A stretch of 5,684 nt of DNA from NCBI GenBank assembly GCA_005877345.1, contig VBPR01000228.1:1-5684 (forward strand). Direction: 5' to 3'. Shown here piece after piece: positions 1-4,822 of this stretch. Numbering within the stretch: the stretch's first letter is position 1; every line of letters begins with the position of its first letter. Source of the DNA: Nitrososphaerota archaeon. Its GTDB lineage: Archaea > Thermoproteota > Nitrososphaeria > Nitrososphaerales > Nitrososphaeraceae. The notes beneath the pieces were generated by a model that was not told the DNA's origin, did no database searches, and saw only the letters and a program-made list of their open reading frames with translations. Both the position numbers and the translations under genes were made by a program.

Positions 1-1
1 T

Positions 2-229
2 GATCCGGCCAATATAAAAGCTCCAAAAGATGGAGGAGTAGAATGGACTAACAAGGATAATGTTCCTCACACGGTTACAAGTTTAATTGATGATGGTAAA
101 ACGTTTGATTCAAAGCCCATTAAACCTAATGCCACATACATTCTTGATGCCATGACCCTTAAGGAGAAACAATATGACTATTTCTGTACTTTGCACCCAT
201 ATATGAAAGGAAAAATAACAGTAGGCTAA
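2..229 (+). CDS. Cupredoxin (amicyanin/plastocyanin-like type 1 copper protein), 3' part only
   Basis: The last 75 residues of a small blue-copper domain are present; the start and any signal peptide or membrane anchor lie outside the window. The type 1 copper ligands are all visible: His23 in NVPHTV, then Cys62, His65 and Met68 in YFCTLHPYMKG. The Cys-x2-His-x2-Met spacing is the short ligand loop of amicyanin rather than the longer plastocyanin loop. The final strand, KGKITVG, ends the fold right at the stop codon, so no C-terminal membrane segment follows. Such proteins carry single electrons and normally act outside the membrane. Thaumarchaeal ammonia oxidizers encode many of them, in place of c-type cytochromes. 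The redox partner cannot be told from this window. The family call is firm; the specific role is unknown. Confidence 0.93.
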   Translation, partial: DPANIKAPKDGGVEWTNKDNVPHTVTSLIDDGKTFDSKPIKPNATYILDAMTLKEKQYDYFCTLHPYMKGKITVG

Positions 230-337
230 ACTGGATCCAAATCGGAGCTACAAAAGATATGATACCAAACATTTTTAGAACTAAGTCATATCCATGAATA
301 TCAATGTCAAATATTTGTATTGAAAATTGATCAATAA
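230..337 (+). promoter_or_regulatory. Intergenic region with a weak TATA-like box before the JAMM gene
   Basis: This is a 108-bp gap between the cupredoxin stop and the JAMM start. A T-run at 272-276 could help end cupredoxin transcription. The AT-rich stretch ATATTTGTAT at 311-320 is centred about 22 bases before the ATG at 338, roughly where an archaeal TATA box sits for a leaderless transcript. There is no Shine-Dalgarno sequence before the ATG, which fits leaderless translation. The box itself is a weak match. Confidence 0.3.
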
Positions 338-754
338 ATGTCTGAAATAACATTACTAATTACTGAGAATCAAATCAATTCCTTAATAAGTTCCACTAAG
401 GACGATCTTCCTAACGAGTCATGTTCTCTTCTTTTAGGAAATATAGTCGAGTGCGAATACCGTGTCAAAGTATTAAAAAGAATGAACAACATAGCTCATT
501 CAGAAAGTTCATTTAACATGGAGCCCGACGAACTTATCAAAGTTTATCAATGGGCATCTAGTAAGGAACTGGATGTTATTGGAGTTTATCATTCGCATTT
601 AGATGGTGCAAAACCTTCGGCGACCGACTTGAGTTTTATGCGAATTAATCCTGTAATCTGGCTCATATACGAATTATCTGGTTCAAGGTTTAGGGCATTT
701 ATGCTCGTGCAGGATAACCTGAAGGAAGTAAAGGTTAAGATATCTAAGGCCTAA
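338..754 (+). CDS. JAMM/MPN+ domain metalloprotease (Mov34/PAD-1 family)
   Basis: This 138-residue protein is a single JAB1/MPN/Mov34 domain, a zinc-dependent isopeptidase fold. The expected active-site residues are visible: Glu27 in NESCSLLLGN, then His85 and His87 in VYHSHLDG, Ser94 and Asp97 in PSATDLSFM. In other archaea, stand-alone JAMM proteins remove ubiquitin-like SAMP/MoaD/ThiS-type modifiers from targets or process their precursors; some bacterial relatives act in sulfur-carrier pathways. No modifier or E1-like gene is nearby, so the substrate is unknown. The spacing between His87 and Ser94 is six residues, one fewer than the usual seven. There is no signal peptide, so it is probably cytoplasmic. 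The ATG at 338 gives a normal N-terminal strand for the family. The 3' end overlaps aspS on the other strand by 11 bases. Confidence 0.9.
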   Translation: MSEITLLITENQINSLISSTKDDLPNESCSLLLGNIVECEYRVKVLKRMNNIAHSESSFNMEPDELIKVYQWASSKELDVIGVYHSHLDGAKPSATDLSFMRINPVIWLIYELSGSRFRAFMLVQDNLKEVKVKISKA

Positions 755-2021
755 GCCTTTCAGTATCTCTAGGATAAAGCACAACTTCCCTAATGTTCGT
801 AGAATTAGTGAGGATCATCATGAGCCTGTCAAATCCAATGCCACACCCGGAATGCGGAGGCATTCCCCATTCGAAGGTCTGCAAATGATCAGAAAAACTA
901 TTTGGGTCAAGTCCCTTTTCTAGTAATTTATTTCGTAGTCTCTCAGAATTGTGCTGTCTGGTTCCACCAGAAACAATTTCTAAATATCCATACTGTAAGT
1001 CAAAAGACTTTGAAAGTTCAGGTTTCTTTTCATGTTCAAGTATGTAGAATGGCTTTAGTTTGGTGGGCCAATCAATTATAAAATAAAAACTTGAATAAAT
1101 CTGTCCTAGCTTTTTTAACGCAGGATCAGAAAGATCGTTCCCAAATTCTATCTTTTCTCCTAAACTTCTTAAATCCTCTAAACATTTTTGATACGTAATT
1201 CTTGGAATCCTACCAACCATAATTTCCTGTTTATTTTCCAAGTATGTCATCTCTTTGTTATGATGAACAAATAGATCATTTATGGTTGACAATACTAATT
1301 CTTGTACAATATCCATGATATTGCCATAATCAAGGAATGCTGCTTCTAAATCAACGCTTACAAATTCGGAAAGATGTCTTACTGTATGCGAGGGTTCAGC
1401 TCTAAAATAAGGTGAAATTTCAAATACCCGTTCTAAGCCCAATGTGAGCTGTTCCTTGTATAACTGTGGACTCTGAGCCAAATATGCCTTCCTTGAAAAA
1501 TATTCAAAACCAAAAAGATCCGCACCACCCTCAGTGGAGCTTCCTATTATCTTTGGGGTATTAACCTCCACAAACATTCTCGAATATAGGAAAGTGCGAA
1601 CCAAATTAAGCACATATGATCTTATTCTAAAAATATTAGAAATCCTAGAGTTCCTCAAATCTAGAGCTCTTGAATCTAGTCTTTTGTCCATTGACGATTT
1701 GACCCTTCCGGTAGGATCAATTGGAAGGGGGTTTACTGCTCTTGACATGACTTCTACTTTTTCAACTTTAACTTCAACCTGAAAATTCTCCGCTCTAGTC
1801 TCTTGAACAGTTCCTTTTATCATGATAACGCTTTGCTTTGGTACTTCTCTGAAGGCAGATAACAATCCTCCAGTTAGTACTCCTTGAAAATTTCCAGTCA
1901 TATCTCTAGCGCTAATGAAACCAATTTTTCCCATATCTCTGAAATCTTCAAGCCATCCAACTAATGTTAAATTTTGGCCAATATGGTCTTTGTTTATTGA
2001 TGAAGCGAATATCCTGTTCAT
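744..2021 (-). CDS. aspS: Aspartyl-tRNA synthetase, archaeal/eukaryotic type (class IIb)
   Basis: Charges tRNA with aspartate in the cytoplasm. The 425-residue protein has an N-terminal OB-fold anticodon-binding domain (about residues 1-100, VGWLEDFRDMGKIGF at 21-35) and a class II catalytic core. Motif 1 lies around FVEVNTPKI (150-158), followed by the TEGGADLF flipping-loop region (163-170) and AQSPQLYKE (182-190). Motif 2 is FRAEPSHTVRHLSEF (206-220). Motif 3 is GCGIGFDRLMMIL (392-404), and the C-terminus ends YPRDTERLRP as in archaeal AspRS. The length fits the family, and the large bacterial insertion domain is absent. The ATG at 2021 is preferred over one at 2069: it begins at the family's usual N-terminus, has AAGGA seven bases upstream, and does not overlap the upstream gene, whose stop is 22 bases away. 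Whether it also charges tRNA-Asn cannot be settled here. Confidence 0.96.
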   Translation of the reverse strand: MNRIFASSINKDHIGQNLTLVGWLEDFRDMGKIGFISARDMTGNFQGVLTGGLLSAFREVPKQSVIMIKGTVQETRAENFQVEVKVEKVEVMSRAVNPLPIDPTGRVKSSMDKRLDSRALDLRNSRISNIFRIRSYVLNLVRTFLYSRMFVEVNTPKIIGSSTEGGADLFGFEYFSRKAYLAQSPQLYKEQLTLGLERVFEISPYFRAEPSHTVRHLSEFVSVDLEAAFLDYGNIMDIVQELVLSTINDLFVHHNKEMTYLENKQEIMVGRIPRITYQKCLEDLRSLGEKIEFGNDLSDPALKKLGQIYSSFYFIIDWPTKLKPFYILEHEKKPELSKSFDLQYGYLEIVSGGTRQHNSERLRNKLLEKGLDPNSFSDHLQTFEWGMPPHSGCGIGFDRLMMILTNSTNIREVVLYPRDTERLRP

Positions 2022-2028
2022 AATATTT

Positions 2029-2033
2029 TCCTT
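2029..2033 (-). promoter_or_regulatory. aspS: Shine-Dalgarno site supporting the aspS start
   Basis: On the minus strand AAGGA lies seven bases before the ATG at 2021. It falls in the 22-base gap after the zinc-ribbon/KH gene, so aspS, as the second gene of a transcript, has its own ribosome entry. This supports the 2021 start over the upstream in-frame ATG at 2069. Confidence 0.55.
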
Positions 2034-2043
2034 TATGACAGTA

Positions 2044-2400
2044 TCACTTTCCAGAGATCTCAACAACAAGTTCTATGTTTCTTACCACATTGACAATCCT
2101 CTTTATTTTTTCAATTATGCTAAAGAACTTTTCATAATCTTTACTTTCTATAGTAACCTGTGTTACCTGGTTCCCATCTGGTAGCCAAATCATATTAGTT
2201 TTCAATATTCTTATAGGAAAGAAGAGATTTTCAAGAATCTTTCTTAGTGAGCTATTAGCTTCGACAAACCATACTTTTCCGTTAAATTCCTTCTCAATCG
2301 AACTTATCAGTTTATCATTCGAGTTTATGTGACTTACGTTTGAATCCTTTAAAATAAGTACATAGTCCTCGTCTATCTTTTGAGATCCTATTAAATTCAA
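2044..2400 (-). CDS. KH-domain (NusA-like) protein, C-terminal part of a frameshifted gene
   Basis: This frame encodes the body of an archaeal zinc-ribbon/KH protein related to NusA-like transcription or RNA-binding factors. Recognisable stretches are DYVLILKDSN, GKVWFVEANSSLRKILENLF, FPIRILKTNMIWLPDG and a terminal helix-strand ending ELVVEISGK. The 118-residue reading begins at a TTG (2400), but the frame is open up to a TGA at 2452-2454. The codons upstream of the TTG (GIKLIKLSNKNQDIDK) look like genuine coding sequence, so the TTG is probably not the original start. The missing N-terminus lies in another frame at 2406-2546. The KH GxxG loop expected after the second strand reads NSND instead, so nucleic-acid binding may be altered. 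The gene stops 22 bases before aspS and is probably co-transcribed with it. Family assignment is from recalled sequence pattern. Confidence 0.7.
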   Translation of the reverse strand: MNLIGSQKIDEDYVLILKDSNVSHINSNDKLISSIEKEFNGKVWFVEANSSLRKILENLFFPIRILKTNMIWLPDGNQVTQVTIESKDYEKFFSIIEKIKRIVNVVRNIELVVEISGK

Positions 2401-2405
2401 TTTAT

Positions 2406-2546
2406 CTATATCTTGATTCTTATTGGAAAGTTTGATAAGTTTGATTCCACATCAATTTTAGATAACTCCCCATTTTTCAGCCTACTTTCACATTTTGGAC
2501 ACAAAACACCTGTCTTGGCGTCAAATATGCAAATGGGTAATCTCAA
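2406..2546 (-). pseudogene. N-terminal zinc-ribbon part of the same NusA-like gene, in a different frame
   Basis: A TTG at 2546 opens 46 codons beginning LRLPICIFDAKTGVLCPKC (first residue read as Met) and then ESRLKNGELSKIDVES. This is the characteristic N-terminus of the archaeal zinc-ribbon/KH protein, with Cys6, Cys16 and Cys19; the position where a second Cys of a CxxC pair would sit is Asp9. An in-frame TAG lies immediately before the TTG, so no earlier start is possible. The frame ends at TAG 2406-2408, while the KH body continues in the frame displaced by one base. The two frames overlap at 2406-2451. Adding one base there would give a single protein of about 167 residues. It may be a mutation, a sequencing error or a programmed -1 shift; no canonical slippery heptamer is seen. 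Confidence 0.72.
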
Positions 2547-2564
2547 CTAATCATCAGACTGACT

Positions 2565-2574
2565 AATATTTTTA
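2565..2574 (-). promoter_or_regulatory. TATA-like box for the zinc-ribbon/KH-aspS transcript
   Basis: On the minus strand this reads TAAAAATATT, centred about 24 bases before the TTG at 2546. That is the distance expected for an archaeal TATA box driving a leaderless mRNA. A second AT-rich run (ATATATATGG) lies just upstream of it. No ribosome binding site separates the box from the TTG. Confidence 0.45.
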
Positions 2575-2602
2575 CCATATATATGTGCATTAGGTTTAGG
2601 TA

Positions 2603-2613
2603 GAGAAAATAAG
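2603..2613 (+). promoter_or_regulatory. Possible TATA-like element before the ABC ATPase gene
   Basis: AGAAAATAAGA lies about 27-37 bases before the TTG at 2640, within the 93-bp divergent region. It is the best-placed AT-rich element for a leaderless or short-leader transcript, but the match is weak. Confidence 0.22.
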
Positions 2614-2639
2614 ATTAATTGAAATAGATACTTATACGG

Positions 2640-3494
2640 TTGAGATCGATAAAGACATGTTTGGATAATGCTCTTATTGTAGATAGCTTAAGAGTTTACT
2701 ATTTTTCCCAATTTGGGATAGTTAAGGCCGTTGATGATGTTAGTTTTAGTATTAAAAAAAATGAATCAATAGGAATTGTTGGCGAGTCTGGATGTGGAAA
2801 AAGTACTTTAGGAACAGCTCTTCTACGATCTGTTCCTTATCCTGGCAGAATAGTTAGCGGTAAAATTATCCTGGATGGTCAAGATATTACAAAAATGCCA
2901 GTCGATGAATTTAACAACCAAGTCAGATGGAAAAAAATTTCAATGATCTTTCAGGGAGCCCTCAATTCTTTAGATCCAGTTTTTACTATAGGGTCCCAAA
3001 TGAAGGAAGTTCTTGAGCAACATGGCTATTCCAATGATCAAATAGAAATAATCAGAGATTCTTTGAGTAGTGTTGTATTGGAGCCTGGTATTATGAAAAA
3101 ATATCCCCACGAATTGAGTGGTGGTATGAAGCAAAGAGTTTCAATAGCAATGTCATTGTTACTGAATCCAAAGATATTGGTAGCCGATGAACCCACCACT
3201 TCTCTGGATGTTATGGTTCAGTCTCAAATTATTAACCTATTAAAAAAGCTAAAGAGAGATCGAGATATGTCAATAGTATTCATTTCCCATGATTTAGGAG
3301 TTATCTCAGAAGTATCAGAAATCATTGCGATAATGTACAGAGGCCAGATAGTGGAAGTGGAAAAAGCATATGAAATATATAAAAACCCAAAACATCCCTA
3401 TACCGAAAAACTTGTTTCTTCTATCCCAAGTATAAAAAGGAAGGAAAATAAGTTTGAGTATTTGGGCGAAAAATCAGATCTGTCGGGGAAATAA
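2640..3494 (+). CDS. Oligo/dipeptide-type ABC transporter ATP-binding protein (OppD/DppD-like), shortened by an in-frame stop
   Basis: This 284-residue ATPase would power import of peptides or similar solutes from the inner face of the membrane. All nucleotide-binding motifs are intact: Walker A GESGCGKST (48-56), Q-loop Gln105 in IFQGALNSLDP, signature LSGGMKQRV (159-167), Walker B ILVADEP with Asp183 and Glu184, D-loop SLD (188-190) and switch His217. HPYTEKLVSSIPS (252-264) marks the start of the oligopeptide-transporter C-terminal domain. The frame ends at TAA 3492-3494, but the same frame continues with the family's cysteine-rich tail to 3605. The intact gene would be 321 residues, close to the usual 320-330. 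The start is a TTG; an in-frame TAG at 2625 rules out much extension. No permease, solute-binding protein or second ATPase gene is beside it. Opp and Dpp types cannot be separated. Confidence 0.9.
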   Translation: MRSIKTCLDNALIVDSLRVYYFSQFGIVKAVDDVSFSIKKNESIGIVGESGCGKSTLGTALLRSVPYPGRIVSGKIILDGQDITKMPVDEFNNQVRWKKISMIFQGALNSLDPVFTIGSQMKEVLEQHGYSNDQIEIIRDSLSSVVLEPGIMKKYPHELSGGMKQRVSIAMSLLLNPKILVADEPTTSLDVMVQSQIINLLKKLKRDRDMSIVFISHDLGVISEVSEIIAIMYRGQIVEVEKAYEIYKNPKHPYTEKLVSSIPSIKRKENKFEYLGEKSDLSGK

Positions 3495-3605
3495 ACAGGA
3501 TGCAAATTCTATGATAGTTGTCCTTATGCAAAAGAGAAATGTCGAAATGATCCACCAGTGATAAATTACAAGAATGGATTCATTCGTTGTTGGTTATATG
3601 AATAG
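3495..3605 (+). pseudogene. Cysteine-rich tail of the ABC ATPase, beyond the in-frame TAA
   Basis: In the same frame as the ATPase, directly after TAA 3492-3494, 36 sense codons follow, reading TGCKFYDSCPYAKEKC, then RNDPPV and ending IRCWLYE before a TAG. Counting from the TTG at 2640, the cysteines are 288, 294, 301 and 317, giving Cys-x5-Cys-x6-Cys-x15-Cys. This is the standard C-terminus of OppD/DppD-type ATPases, where these four cysteines are linked to an iron-sulfur cluster. There is no plausible separate start codon and no ribosome site, so it is a stranded part of the upstream gene. TAA is one base from a Tyr codon (TAT or TAC), Lys (AAA), Gln (CAA) or Glu (GAA). Confidence 0.8.
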
Positions 3606-3654
3606 GATGTGACTTACATTCGATAAATTATTAGTTATTTTCTTCGACTTAGAC

Positions 3655-3675
3655 TTTTTGAGTTTAATCCAAAAA
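3655..3675 (+). terminator. Possible weak hairpin/T-run after the ATPase gene
   Basis: TTTTTG (3655-3660) and CAAAAA (3670-3675) can pair around a nine-base loop, within a T-rich stretch starting near 3631. Archaeal termination mainly needs T-runs, so this could end the ATPase transcript before the fbp promoter. The stem is short and mostly A-T, so support is slight. Confidence 0.25.
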
Positions 3676-3683
3676 CCTAAATC

Positions 3684-3698
3684 ATAAGAATTTTAAAC
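3684..3698 (+). promoter_or_regulatory. BRE/TATA promoter of the fbp-tpiA operon
   Basis: The purine-rich ATAAGAA (3684-3690) followed by TTTTAAAC (3691-3698) resembles a BRE plus TATA box. The TATA centre is about 30 bases before the ATG at 3725, so transcription would begin within a few bases of the start codon. No Shine-Dalgarno sequence is present before the ATG, consistent with a nearly leaderless mRNA. Confidence 0.5.
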
Positions 3699-3724
3699 TC
3701 CATTCATTTAATAGACTACGGAAT

Positions 3725-4813
3725 ATGAAAGTTACACTTTCTGCAATAAAGGCCGATATTGGAGCGATTGGCGGCCACACCAGACCCAGTGATAAGTTGA
3801 TAGAAGAAGTTAATAAAGTGGTAAAGGAGAACTCAAAATTATTACTTGATTACTACATAGGATATACGGGAGACGATATACATATTATAATGACACACAC
3901 AAGAGGAACGGACAGTAAAGAGATTCACAAGATGGCATGGGATGCATTCACCCAAGGTACCAAAATTGCAAAGGATCAGGGTCTATACGGGGCTGGACAG
4001 GATTTGCTGAAAGATGCTTTTTCTGGAAACGTAAGAGGTATGGGTCCGGGTGTTGCTGAGATGGACATAGAGGAAAGGCCCAGCGAAGTATTTTGTGTCT
4101 TTGCTGCTGATAAGACAGAACCGGGTGCTTTTAATTTCCCATTGTGGAGAATGTTTGTAGATGCAAGAAGTAGTACTGGTTTATTGATAAATGAAAGGTT
4201 GGCTGAGGGTGTTAAATTTCAGGTTATGGATGTTATGACTGGAAAAGTTGCAGTTCTAAAGTTGTGGGAAGATAAACCAGAATTAGAAACAGCTTTAATG
4301 TATCCTGGTCGATATGTAGTACACTCAATTTTATCATCTGATGGAGAACAGATTGTTTCTGCATCAACGGACAGATTGCACAACATAGCAGGAACGTATG
4401 TTGGTAAAGATGATCCGATCGCTATAGTAAGAACTCAGAAAAATTTTCCCGCAACGGAAGAGGCAGGAAGCGCATTCAATAATCCACATTACGTCGCAGG
4501 AAATACAAGAGGAAGTCATCATATGCCATTGATGCCAGTTAAACTCAATTCTCCAGCCAGTTTAAACTATGCAATACCAATTGTGTCATGCCTCGTTTTT
4601 AGTATGCATAACGGACTTCTTACTGGTCCACATGATGGTTTTGGAACGGCAGACTGGGACCTTCAAAGATTGTGGGCTTCCGAAAGAGCGATGATTATGC
4701 GCAATCAGGGATTTATACACCCCGCCACACTGGTGCCAGAAGAGCTTGAATATAACAAAGGGTATGAAGCAAGGATGGAAAAACTAAATAATAAGTTTCG
4801 AGACCTCACCTAA
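3725..4813 (+). CDS. fbp: Bifunctional fructose-1,6-bisphosphate aldolase/phosphatase (archaeal, class V FBPase)
   Basis: One enzyme condenses dihydroxyacetone phosphate with glyceraldehyde 3-phosphate and then removes phosphate to give fructose 6-phosphate, which commits carbon to gluconeogenesis. The 362-residue protein matches the archaeal FBPA/ase family end to end. It begins MKVTLSAIKADIGAIGGH with metal ligands Asp11 and His18. It then has the acidic GDDIHI segment (Asp50, Asp51), GQDLL (Gln92, Asp93) and ADKTEPGAFN (Asp129, Lys130, Glu132). GTYVGKDDPIAI holds Tyr225, Lys228, Asp229 and Asp230; the Y-x2-K-D-D pattern corresponds to the aldolase tyrosine and Schiff-base lysine known in Thermoproteus and Sulfolobus enzymes. 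A late tyrosine near 343-347 may match the mobile C-terminal catalytic tyrosine. It is probably a soluble Mg-dependent oligomer. tpiA starts nine bases after its stop, so the two form an operon. Confidence 0.96.
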   Translation: MKVTLSAIKADIGAIGGHTRPSDKLIEEVNKVVKENSKLLLDYYIGYTGDDIHIIMTHTRGTDSKEIHKMAWDAFTQGTKIAKDQGLYGAGQDLLKDAFSGNVRGMGPGVAEMDIEERPSEVFCVFAADKTEPGAFNFPLWRMFVDARSSTGLLINERLAEGVKFQVMDVMTGKVAVLKLWEDKPELETALMYPGRYVVHSILSSDGEQIVSASTDRLHNIAGTYVGKDDPIAIVRTQKNFPATEEAGSAFNNPHYVAGNTRGSHHMPLMPVKLNSPASLNYAIPIVSCLVFSMHNGLLTGPHDGFGTADWDLQRLWASERAMIMRNQGFIHPATLVPEELEYNKGYEARMEKLNNKFRDLT

Positions 4814-4822
4814 AATTTTGTT

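Noticed and set aside
159..353. Minus-strand open frame of 64 codons with hydrophobic stretches, a possible small membrane protein
   Set aside because: It overlaps the conserved copper-ligand end of the cupredoxin and the start of the JAMM gene on the other strand, has no ribosome site or recognised family pattern, and its hydrophobicity follows from AT-rich sequence.
1534..1782. Plus-strand open frame of 82 codons
   Set aside because: It lies fully inside aspS, antisense to its motif 1 region; it is a shadow of a strongly conserved gene.
2022..2069. Longer aspS with start at 2069 (16 extra residues)
   Set aside because: The extension would overlap the upstream gene's stop, is not like AspRS N-termini, and the ATG at 2021 has a well-spaced AAGGA.
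1915..2184. Plus-strand open frame of 89 codons
   Set aside because: It runs antisense across the aspS N-terminus and the KH gene, both of which show protein conservation in their own frames.
2425..2450. Programmed -1 frameshift site in the zinc-ribbon/KH gene
   Set aside because: Codons in the overlap (GAA TCA AAC TTA TCA AAC TTT CCA) contain no X-XXY-YYZ slippery heptamer and no clear downstream stem was seen, so recoding is not supported over mutation or error.
3492..3494. Pyrrolysine or selenocysteine recoding at the ATPase stop
   Set aside because: The stop is TAA, not TAG or TGA, and no insertion element is visible, so these known recoding routes do not apply.
3606..3724. Small RNA or tRNA gene in the gap before fbp
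   Set aside because: No cloverleaf, conserved T-arm or stable GC-rich stem could be found; the gap is AT-rich and is explained by a possible terminator and the fbp promoter.
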